Positions 57,942 through 64,000 of a stretch of DNA of 64,000 nt are shown one piece after another; the stretch's first letter is position 1; each line of letters starts with the position of its first letter. The DNA is from Lentzea waywayandensis. GTDB taxonomy: Bacteria > Actinomycetota > Actinomycetes > Mycobacteriales > Pseudonocardiaceae. Location: assembly GCF_900115955.1 (NCBI RefSeq), contig NZ_FOYL01000006.1, positions 417,950 to 481,949 on the forward strand. Direction: 5' to 3'. The notes beneath the pieces were generated by a model, which was not told the DNA's origin, searched no databases, and worked only from the letters and a program-made list of their open reading frames with translations. The position numbers and the translations under genes were made by a program.

Positions 57942-59345
57942 GTGGGTCTTGGGGACATCACCGCAGGTGCGGTGCGCATGGCAATGGCAGAGCACGACCA
58001 GATGGGGTTCGCGGAGTTCTGCGAGCGATACGGCTTTGGCCTGTCGCGCAACTACGTGATCGCAGATGACGCACGCAGGTACGGCACGCGAGTGATCGCC
58101 GCCGCCGCTCACGGCCGGTTGTCCGGCCAGGCTCCGCTGAAGCCGCAGGAGGTCGCGGACGACGATCTCGTCAACCAGACCCTGGAAGGGTTGCAGTTCG
58201 AGGTCAAGGAACTGCGCCCACCCAAGTGGTCACGCGAGGAGCTGATTCTTGCCTGTTCGCAGCTGTTCTCGAACAACCAGGTAGCTCAGAGGGTCAACGA
58301 TCCGGCTGTGCAGGAGCTCGCGGCCTTCCTGCGACAACTGCCGTTTCACGCTCCGCAGGACCGCGGGCTCAACTTCCGGTCGGGCAACAGCGTGCAGCGC
58401 AAGCTCTTCGACCTGAAGACCAGGCTGCCGGACGAAACGGGCAAGAAGACCCGCGGCGGAGCCCTGGACCAGGTCATCGTCAACGAGTTCGTCGCCGACG
58501 AGGCGGAGATGCACCGTCAGGCTGCCGCGATCCGGGCTGAGTACGAGCCCAAAGCGTGGGCGCTGTCCGCCGGCCGCCAGGACGTGCTGGGTTCGAGTCA
58601 TGTCTACGACAACGAGACCGCTCGTTCGCAGCAGCTTCGCGAAGGCCACGTGATCGTCGTCTATGACGCCGAGGACGCGCTAGGCATTGCGAGGATCGGC
58701 CGCATCGATCCCGACGCCACACGGCACGTCGCGTACTACGGCGGCACCTGGCGTGCGCTCGACGGGGCTATCACTGCTGACGAGGTCAGGGAAGCGTGCA
58801 GCGATGACGAGGCGCAGAACGCGATCCGACCCATGGACATCGACAAGCTGGAGGCGATGCTGGCGCGGGTTGCCGTGCGGCTGCCTTCCCCGGCAGCTGA
58901 GGCTCGTGTCGTAGCGAAGGTCAAAGCAGCGCGTCGCACTGTCGCCGACGATGGAAAGTCGCCTACTGGCGGAAGGCGTGAAAGCAAGACGAAGGCCCGC
59001 AACGGTCAGGGCGGCTTCCGGAAGAAGCTGATCCAACGGTACGGACACGTGTGCGCGATCACTGGCCCTTGTCCGGCAGAGGTGCTGCAGGCAGCGCATC
59101 TCCGCAACTTCGCCGAGCACGAAACCCACAACCTCGCCGAGGGTGTGCTGCTGCGCGCTGACGTGCACCTGTTGTTCGACAACGACCTGCTAGCCGTCGA
59201 TCCCACCACCTGGCGCGTGGTGCTCGCCCCGTCCTTGAGCGACTACCCCGCTTACACCCAGTTCGACGGTGCCAAGTTTGCTGACGGCCCGTGCGAGAAG
59301 GCGATCACCGATCACTTCAACGCGGTCACCAAGACGTGGGCCTAG
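57942..59345 (+). CDS. McrA-like HNH endonuclease (type IV restriction candidate)
   Basis: 467 residues from GTG 57942; ATG 57978 or 57984 are alternatives. An N-terminal helical region is followed by LILACSQLFSNNQVAQRVND, PAVQELAAFLRQLPFHAPQD and NFRSGNSVQRKLFDLKTRLP, which matches a domain found in ScoMcrA-type modification-dependent nucleases (LxLYxR...D..V..LS..L..LP..F.N..GV..KL). A middle region (EGHVIVVYDAEDALGIARIG) resembles a reader domain. The C-terminal HNH has CAITGPCPAEVLQAAHLRNF and LLRADVHLLFDNDLLAVDP. It may cut methylated or phosphorothioated DNA. It lies directly left of the tRNA-Arg attachment site. Confidence 0.82.
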   Translation: MGLGDITAGAVRMAMAEHDQMGFAEFCERYGFGLSRNYVIADDARRYGTRVIAAAAHGRLSGQAPLKPQEVADDDLVNQTLEGLQFEVKELRPPKWSREELILACSQLFSNNQVAQRVNDPAVQELAAFLRQLPFHAPQDRGLNFRSGNSVQRKLFDLKTRLPDETGKKTRGGALDQVIVNEFVADEAEMHRQAAAIRAEYEPKAWALSAGRQDVLGSSHVYDNETARSQQLREGHVIVVYDAEDALGIARIGRIDPDATRHVAYYGGTWRALDGAITADEVREACSDDEAQNAIRPMDIDKLEAMLARVAVRLPSPAAEARVVAKVKAARRTVADDGKSPTGGRRESKTKARNGQGGFRKKLIQRYGHVCAITGPCPAEVLQAAHLRNFAEHETHNLAEGVLLRADVHLLFDNDLLAVDPTTWRVVLAPSLSDYPAYTQFDGAKFADGPCEKAITDHFNAVTKTWA

Positions 59346-59382
59346 AGCTCCACGGCGTGGGCCCGTGATCGGAAACGAAGAC

Positions 59383-59414
59383 GGCCTCTGACCTGTTCGC
59401 ACAGGTCAGAGGCC
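59383..59414 (-). terminator. tRNA-Arg terminator left at the attachment site
   Basis: Perfect 13-bp arms (59383-59395 and 59402-59414) with a 6-nt loop lie 12 nt past the 3' end of the tRNA fragment on the minus strand and are followed there by TCTTCGTTT. It shows that the left flank is the native 3' flank of the tRNA gene. Confidence 0.75.
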
Positions 59415-59425
59415 ACTTGTTGAGG

Positions 59426-59465
59426 CGCCCCTGGCAGGATTCGAACCTGCGACCTCGGGATTAGA
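59426..59465 (-). other. 3' half of tRNA-Arg(TCU): integrative-element attachment site
   Basis: On the minus strand the 40 nt correspond exactly to tRNA positions 34-73: anticodon TCT, AA, 3' anticodon stem TCCCG, variable AGGTC, T-arm GCAGGTTCGAATCCTGC, acceptor 3' strand CAGGGGC and G73. Upstream sequence does not continue the tRNA: position 33 is C and no D-arm or matching GCCCCTG exists. This is what a tyrosine-recombinase integration in a tRNA 3' half leaves behind. By polarity the element lies to the right and the intact tRNA should be at its far end. The stretch 59466-59857 next to it holds no recognisable gene. Confidence 0.8.
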
Positions 59466-59857
59466 GATCCACATCTCGCGGTGTTCGTGGTCGTCTGCCG
59501 TCATGGCCTGTGAGATGCGCTGATGATGAGCCGGAGTCGCCACTGTGAACGATCGATTGTGGGTGTCTGGTGTCGTTCGGCCTGGATAACCGCTGGATTT
59601 GATCATGGTCAGCTTGACCACCGGATCAGCGCCTCGTGCCACCGGACCAACAGGCGGCGAAGTCGAACATGCGTGCGACCTGCCGAGGTTGGCAAGTGTC
59701 GGCAACTTCTGGGCTTCTTGTTTCGCTGCATCGTCTTCAGTTGCAGCCGAGACGGACTAATACGACTCGGCTAATCGGGTGACAAGAATAGAAGATATTC
59801 AAGTCAATGGCGGTTTCCGGTACGTTGGCGCGCAGGTTCGAGCACACAGGGGTGGGC

Positions 59858-61372
59858 ATGAAATTCTCTGAAAAGTACGGGATAGTCCGCCAGTCTGATG
59901 ACGATTGGTACGACACGTTCTTGCCTGCCGACACGAAGCTTTTCGTGGACCCATTTTTGATCTGGGAAGAGAAGGACGGATTTTGGGCTGGTGCTCACAG
60001 TCATTTGATTGAGTTCTTTGACATGGTATTCGACCTCATTCGGCAGTCGAATGGCGAACCTGAAAGTATATACTGGAAAAAGGCCGCTTCTCTTCTGATT
60101 TTTCGCGAGCCTGCTGAATTTTGTCTCGGAGTGGCGGAGGGGACGCCATTCGGATCTGGATCTGGCGCTGGCCTTCAAAAGGACATGCTTGATGGTGTTC
60201 GGACTGCAGTGGGTCTGGGTATGTACAAGATTGCTCACATGGAGACCATCTCGCTCTTCCAAGGTGGTATGGGATTCGACCGGATTAGTGATTCCGCCTG
60301 CAATATTCTCAAGAGCTTCTTCATCGACTACACGCAGGACGTGTGTCGGCGGCATAATGTCGAAACGGAACGAATTCGCGTCGAGAACGCATCTTGGAGT
60401 TCTGAGTTTTTTCGATGGGAATCAAAGATTGTAGAGCTTCCGACGAACACGATCACCTACTTGCGAAAAGGTCAAGCGAGGCAAAAGAAGATCGCGACAC
60501 TGCTGACTCCTGAGCGATTTCTTCGAGAGCTTCCCGTTGCGGAGCCGAACGGATTCTGGTCCTGGTCTTGGGCGAATCATGGCGGGGAACTTCGCAACGA
60601 TTTTAATTTTGACGTGGCGAGAAATGTGGCTCGAAATGTAAAGGCGCGGTTGGCGAGGCAGCATCCGGATATTGTCGCACTCTATCTTCAGCATCTGGAA
60701 GAAGTGGAAAAGAAGCCGTACCCTATTGGGGAAGATCCCAAAGCGCTCGTCAAGTGGTACGCGCAGGGCGCAAAACTCATCCGCAAAGGTGAGGATGCTG
60801 TCCTGCCGGATTCGTCCGATCAATTCAACGACTTCGTGCGCAGCCTGGTCGAAGTGTATCGTCAGGCGATTGAGCACACCGACTCGTGGCTTTTGTTGTG
60901 GAATGGGGCGGTTCCGCACGCGGAGCGAGTGGCTCAGGTGCTTTTTCGCTCGATGGTCATCCACTACTGTCGTGCCAATGGCGTCGAGATGTCCAGTGAG
61001 GCAAACGCAGGTCGCGGTCCGGTTGATTTCAAGTTCTCGGGCTGGTCTGGTCGGGCTCTCATTGAGATGAAGCTTGTGAAGAGCAGTAAAATTTGGGACG
61101 GAATTCTTGCCCAGCTGCCGGAGTATCAAAATGCCGAAGGCGTAGAATTCGGTCTGTATGTTGCGATCGCATTCACCGACGACGACTATTCTGATAGTGT
61201 TCGAAATAAGTTGAACGAGGCCGCGCGGCTTGCGTCCGAATATTACAATATGAATATCGAGGCAGTGCTTATTGATGGTCGCCGGAAAGATTCTGCCTCC
61301 AAACTCAAGAACCGAGAGCTGTCTGACCAGCTGCATCGTGGTTCTGAGGAAGAGGAATCAGAGGATCAGTGA
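59858..61372 (+). CDS. PD-(D/E)XK-type nuclease, probable defence protein
   Basis: 504 residues from ATG 59858, with GGGGTGGGC upstream; ATG 59807 would add 17 residues. The C-terminal domain has the nuclease core E381...D390 in EANAGRGPVDFKFSGWSGRA followed by IEMKLVKS (E403, K405). The N-terminal part (KFSEKYGIVRQSDDDWYDTF, LPADTKLFVDPFLIWEEKDG, AHSHLIEFFDMVFDLIRQ) is unrelated to known restriction subunits. Composition is clearly more AT-rich than all flanking genes (many AAA, ATT, TTT codons), a sign of recent transfer. Standing beside an attachment site in an AICE, it looks like cargo for phage or plasmid defence. No methylase partner is adjacent. Confidence 0.75.
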   Translation: MKFSEKYGIVRQSDDDWYDTFLPADTKLFVDPFLIWEEKDGFWAGAHSHLIEFFDMVFDLIRQSNGEPESIYWKKAASLLIFREPAEFCLGVAEGTPFGSGSGAGLQKDMLDGVRTAVGLGMYKIAHMETISLFQGGMGFDRISDSACNILKSFFIDYTQDVCRRHNVETERIRVENASWSSEFFRWESKIVELPTNTITYLRKGQARQKKIATLLTPERFLRELPVAEPNGFWSWSWANHGGELRNDFNFDVARNVARNVKARLARQHPDIVALYLQHLEEVEKKPYPIGEDPKALVKWYAQGAKLIRKGEDAVLPDSSDQFNDFVRSLVEVYRQAIEHTDSWLLLWNGAVPHAERVAQVLFRSMVIHYCRANGVEMSSEANAGRGPVDFKFSGWSGRALIEMKLVKSSKIWDGILAQLPEYQNAEGVEFGLYVAIAFTDDDYSDSVRNKLNEAARLASEYYNMNIEAVLIDGRRKDSASKLKNRELSDQLHRGSEEEESEDQ

Positions 61373-61423
61373 CAAACAGCTTAGCGCCACACCTCCCCGT
61401 TCCCTTGTCCCTGCTGCGCTTAG

Positions 61424-61502
61424 CGCGTGGACGGTGGTGTCAAGAGTGGCCGTAGGCCATCGCGAAGCGACGCGTAGCGCTCTTGGCACCACCGTCCACG
61501 CG
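61424..61502. repeat. Long inverted repeat in the element's non-coding region
   Basis: Arms of 23 bp (61424-61446 and 61480-61502) match at 22 positions; the one difference is a G-T type pair. The 33-nt loop contains TGGCC-GTA-GGCCA (61447-61459). The surrounding 61373-61790 has no gene. It could be a terminator for the nuclease gene or a cis-acting site (single-strand origin or transfer locus) of the element. Confidence 0.65.
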
Positions 61503-61725
61503 TTAAACGATGTTGGGACACGGGTGCGGGGACCCAGCCGGAAACGTCACCTTCTTGCGGTGGCTGCGGGGCCGGTCGGGTCGCTTTCCCGTTCGGTCGG
61601 GGTAGGCCTGCCTCCGTCGCCGGGCGCGGGTGGGTGGCCGGAGGCCGGGCCCCGCCCGCTTGCCCGAGCGACAAAGAGATGAGGCCGTTAAGCCCCTGCC
61701 GAACGGGGATGGAGCGGCGACCCGA

Positions 61726-61744
61726 GCGGCCCCGCAGGGGCCGC
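61726..61744 (-). terminator. Terminator after the Nudix gene
   Basis: GCGGCCCC (61726-61733) and GGGGCCGC (61737-61744) form a perfect 8-bp stem with 3-nt loop, about 46 nt past the Nudix stop on the minus strand. Confidence 0.6.
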
Positions 61745-61790
61745 CTTGATGAAGTAAAGAAACTCTGAACACAGAGGCTGTCCGTGCGCC

Positions 61791-62225
61791 TCAGAGCAGG
61801 TTGACCCCGTCGTGAGCACGTACTGACGGCTCCGGCTCGAACGCGTCGAGAACGCGGGCTGCGAAGACGGGGCTCATTTTCTCGCGGACCTCGTCGAGGG
61901 TCATCCAGCGAACATCACGCGCTTCGTCGGTTAAGGCAACAGGCTCAGTCGTTGCTGCACAACGGAAAGTCAGAGCTACGACGTCCCGCTTGAGGTTCTT
62001 GTAGACACCCGTGAGGCGTTGAACTTCGACCGCGCAGCCTGTCTCCTCGAAGACCTCGCGCCGCACGCCGTCCTCAAAGGTCTCGCCGAGTTCAAGCACT
62101 CCGCCTGGCGGCTGCCACTCGCCATTGTCGCGGCGACTGATCACGAGTACGCGGTCGTCCTCGTCCACCACGACACCAACTACCGCCACAGAGTGTTTGG
62201 GCAACGCCACTGGGTCAGGCGACAT
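61791..62225 (-). CDS. Nudix hydrolase, Pif-like AICE protein
   Basis: 144 residues. The Nudix box is complete: GGVLELGETFEDGVRREVFE followed by ETGCAVEV (G-x5-E-x7-RE-x2-EE-x-G). The N-terminal strand is HSVAVVGVVVDEDDRVLVIS. In pSAM2 the Nudix protein Pif confers immunity against a second transfer of the element and lies next to korSA; this gene has the same place near a KorSA-like GntR gene. The YdcF-like gene lies between them. The substrate is unknown. Confidence 0.85.
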   Translation of the reverse strand: MSPDPVALPKHSVAVVGVVVDEDDRVLVISRRDNGEWQPPGGVLELGETFEDGVRREVFEETGCAVEVQRLTGVYKNLKRDVVALTFRCAATTEPVALTDEARDVRWMTLDEVREKMSPVFAARVLDAFEPEPSVRAHDGVNLL

Positions 62226-62241
62226 GAGCTGTCGGCCGTCC

Positions 62242-62901
62242 TTACCTGATCAACCTGCTGGTGTATCCGGCATCAATTAGGTGTTCGTAAGCCGCGGCAA
62301 CATCGGCCGGCACTTCCTGGCGAATCGCGTACCCCGCGTCGGCGAAGAGCGTCATGCGTTGGGTGTCCCCGACCAACATGCTGATGACGAACGACGTGTC
62401 ACCGATGCCCTCTACGTACTCGTCGATCGGAGGCCGGTAGGACGTGCACGTGATGTCCAGTTCGGGCCACAGCTTGCGGCACGTCGCGTATGCGCGGCGC
62501 TCCTGATACGGACGGGACACAAGAACCGCAGAAGTAGCCTTGACCCCCTCCTCGTCCAGCAGCACCCTGCTGAGCTCAAAGTTCTCGGCGGTGTTGGTCG
62601 CCTTCGTCTCGATCAGGATCGCCTCGTCGGGTACGGCGTGCTCCAGCGCGTACTCGCGGTAGTGAACGGCTTCACCGCGTGGGAATCGCTTGATCGTCGT
62701 TGGAGCGTTGGCGCCGGTGAAGAGCACGAGCGGAGCTATGCCGGCCTGGTACAGCTCGACCGCGCGGACAGCGACGCCGATGTCGTGACTACCCAGTCCG
62801 ATGACGATGTCGGCGGGGCGCACTTCGTGCCTCATGTCGTGGTAGTTCCACAACGCCAGGACGTCTGCGCGGTGCTCGCTGGGGATCGGATCGGATGCCA
62901 T
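62242..62901 (-). CDS. YdcF-family (DUF218) protein
   Basis: 219 residues from ATG 62901, chosen for AGAGGAG 6 nt upstream. DUF218 features: IVIGLGSHDIGVAVRAVELY, APLVLFTGANAPTT, ILIETKATNTAENFELSRVL and AVLVSRPYQERRAYATCRKL. It lacks the N-terminal membrane helices of SanA-like members, so it is cytosolic. Members of this form are frequent in AICE modules between the GntR and Nudix genes. Biochemical role unknown; nucleotide or SAM binding has been proposed for relatives. Confidence 0.85.
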   Translation of the reverse strand: MASDPIPSEHRADVLALWNYHDMRHEVRPADIVIGLGSHDIGVAVRAVELYQAGIAPLVLFTGANAPTTIKRFPRGEAVHYREYALEHAVPDEAILIETKATNTAENFELSRVLLDEEGVKATSAVLVSRPYQERRAYATCRKLWPELDITCTSYRPPIDEYVEGIGDTSFVISMLVGDTQRMTLFADAGYAIRQEVPADVAAAYEHLIDAGYTSRLIR

Positions 62902-62921
62902 GGGTCGCTCCTCTTCGGTGA

Positions 62922-63686
62922 TCAGTCCGGGAGGGGGAAGGTGTAGGACCACTCGAACCGGCTCGCCGCGTGAACGCCTCTCGCGAACTCGATCGGCACG
63001 TCGTCCTTCGTGAACGTCTGGCGCTTGAGGATCATCACGGGCTCACCCGGAGGCAGTCCGAGAGTGTCGATCTCTTCAGGCGTCGGCATTCTGGAGTGGA
63101 AGCTCTCAGTGATGTGGTCCGGTTCGAGGCCTTGCATGGTGAGTACCGCGAAACCGCCACCTGGCGTGGCAGGACCGGGCTTGGGGTCCACGAGCGGGGT
63201 GCCCTCGACGTGAACGGGGTTGTAGTAGCTCGTGAGGGTGTGCGTTGGTACGTCGTCGTCCTTCACCAGCCGCGCACGCTCGAAGACGGTCGCGCCTTCG
63301 TCAAGCTGTAGAGCCTCGGCGGTCTCGGCGTCCGCCTTGACCTTGCGGACTTCATTGGTCTGGTCACCGGGCTTCCACGCGCGCCCTGATGCCTCGCGGT
63401 CTGCTGCGAAAGCGACGAGTCCGTACTTCCACTTGCTCTTGGCGTAGCGCTGCACTCCGAGCCGCTTCATCGCTGGCCTGGGGCGAACGACCGTGCCGCG
63501 TCGGCGTACGGAGTCGACGAGCCCCTCGGCCTCCAGCATCGCGACGGCCTTGCGGACCGTGTTGATGTTGATGCTGTGCTCGGCCGCGATCTCTTCCTGC
63601 TTGGGCAGCGTGGTGCCTTGCGGGTACGTGCCCTGCTGGATGGCATCACGCAGCACGCCGGCCAGTTCTCTGTACCCGATCGTCAC
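62922..63686 (-). CDS. GntR/HutC-type regulator, KorSA-like
   Basis: 254 residues from GTG 63686 with GAGGGAG 5 nt upstream. Winged helix: YRELAGVLRDAIQQGTYPQG, TLPKQEEIAAEHSININTVR, KAVAMLEAEGLVDSVRRRGT. The UTRA effector domain has ATVFERARLVKDDDVPTHTL, ESFHSRMPTPEEIDTLGLPP and GEPVMILKRQTFTKDDVPIE. In pSAM2, KorSA is a GntR repressor of pra and of its own gene and so controls excision and transfer. Here three operator copies lie between this gene and the divergent SCO3933-type gene, which fits the same job. Confidence 0.88.
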   Translation of the reverse strand: MTIGYRELAGVLRDAIQQGTYPQGTTLPKQEEIAAEHSININTVRKAVAMLEAEGLVDSVRRRGTVVRPRPAMKRLGVQRYAKSKWKYGLVAFAADREASGRAWKPGDQTNEVRKVKADAETAEALQLDEGATVFERARLVKDDDVPTHTLTSYYNPVHVEGTPLVDPKPGPATPGGGFAVLTMQGLEPDHITESFHSRMPTPEEIDTLGLPPGEPVMILKRQTFTKDDVPIEFARGVHAASRFEWSYTFPLPD

Positions 63687-63715
63687 GTCGGCTCCCTCGG
63701 TCGCTCGCGATAACC

Positions 63716-63803
63716 CTATCTCTACAGGCCTCTGACCAGCGATTCTACCCAATAGAACTATCTCTATTGACACCTGTCGTTGTGCGGTGTCTAATAGAGA
63801 TAG
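63716..63803. promoter_or_regulatory. Three GntR operator copies in the divergent promoter
   Basis: CTATCTCTA occurs at 63716-63724 and 63758-63766, and inverted (TAGAGATAG) at 63795-63803. Copy two lies in the 18-bp near palindrome AATAGAACTATCTCTATT (63751-63768); copy three in ATTAGAGCTATCTCTATT read on the minus strand. These two face each other as a larger inverted repeat sharing GACACC flanks. Confidence 0.75.
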
Positions 63804-63829
63804 CTCTAATCGACCTGCTGGAGGCAGCC

Positions 63830-64000
63830 ATGAGGAACCAGAAGCTCGACATGTCGGAGACGCGCCTGATGCTCACGGAGTTGCCGGAGTTGAAGACGCG
63901 TGAGGTCGATGGTCACACCGAGGTCGTGACGGACCAGGACGGCGCGAACCAGTACGTCGTGTCGCTGTTCAAGAAGCAGCCGGGCGCAAAGGGTGAGGAG
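63830..64000 (+). CDS. SCO3933-family regulatory protein, N-terminus only
   Basis: Starts at ATG 63830 with GGAGG upstream; 57 codons are visible before the window ends. The sequence MRNQKLDMSETRLMLTELPE, then EVVTDQDGANQYVVSLFKKQ, is typical of SCO3933-type proteins encoded next to the korSA-like gene in AICEs such as those of Streptomyces. It is likely the first gene of the replication/transfer operon and is under the three operator copies upstream. Function as a regulator is by family name only. Confidence 0.8.
   Translation, partial: MRNQKLDMSETRLMLTELPELKTREVDGHTEVVTDQDGANQYVVSLFKKQPGAKGEE

Noticed and set aside
59426..59465. A complete tRNA-Arg gene
   Set aside because: Sequence before the anticodon does not form a D-arm or 5' acceptor strand; position 33 is not T. 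Only the 3' half is present.

Overview
The window is high-GC DNA with dense genes, frequent GTG starts and many 4-nt stop/start overlaps. The gene content points to a filamentous actinomycete, most likely a member of the Pseudonocardiaceae (Lentzea/Saccharothrix/Actinosynnema-like). The clues are a PE/PPE/EspG/DUF3558 cassette, a Rox-type rifamycin monooxygenase, a DasR-like site next to a chitobiase-type enzyme, a fused SecDF, and an integrative element of the actinomycete (AICE) type at the right end. The genus is an inference from gene content only.

Layout. 1-5.5 kb: two bacterial PH-domain membrane proteins (second partial), a 44-residue secreted peptide divergent from an XRE-TPR regulator, a LuxR-TPR regulator and an acyl-CoA synthetase with an operator-like palindrome. 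5.6-10 kb: redox and detoxification genes (ferredoxin reductase, MarR/azoreductase pair with two shared operators, Nudix, Rox with a rifamycin-element-like palindrome). 10-14.8 kb: TPR membrane protein, secreted Pro-rich protein, SecDF fusion, lactate monooxygenase-like enzyme. 14.8-18 kb: a type VII secretion substrate cassette without the secretion machine. 18-24 kb: cyclase-fold protein, AraC regulator, tRNA-Val, secreted GH16 glucanase under a LacI-type operator, family A DNA polymerase, methyltransferase. 24-31 kb: P-loop/TPR protein, proline catabolism (putB, pruA) with a divergent PucR regulator, a second YidC and DUF6412. 31-38 kb: ECF sigma factor with partner, FomD-like and uridine-kinase-like pair, FAD monooxygenase, GAF regulator divergent from an aldehyde dehydrogenase homologue that has lost its catalytic residues. 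38-43 kb: GH20 hexosaminidase with a DasR-like site, a repeat-rich non-coding block with a 144-bp hairpin, CYTH-CHAD protein, coiled-coil protein, ArsR regulator. 43-48 kb: amidohydrolase, ornithine N-hydroxylase and N-hydroxyornithine formyltransferase, the last two divergent across two iron boxes; a secreted HNH nuclease facing a SUKH-like protein. 48-58 kb: small proteins, XRE-cupin regulator and a reduced thioredoxin-reductase-like protein, a two-component system, DUF3152 protease, LysR/AraC/NmrA genes.

Right end. From 59.4 kb the character changes. A 40-nt 3' half of tRNA-Arg(TCU), with its terminator still attached, sits on the minus strand. To its right are an AT-richer PD-(D/E)XK nuclease, a 417-bp non-coding stretch with a long inverted repeat, then Nudix (Pif-like), YdcF-family and GntR (KorSA-like) genes, and a divergent SCO3933-family gene cut by the window edge. 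This is best read as one end of an AICE integrated in tRNA-Arg, carrying a probable defence nuclease next to its attachment site. A McrA-like HNH nuclease lies just outside it.

The strongest leads for new biology are the AICE-edge nuclease, the aldehyde dehydrogenase pseudoenzyme with its regulator, the Rox/palindrome unit, the secreted peptide/XRE-TPR pair, and the siderophore tailoring pair without an NRPS.
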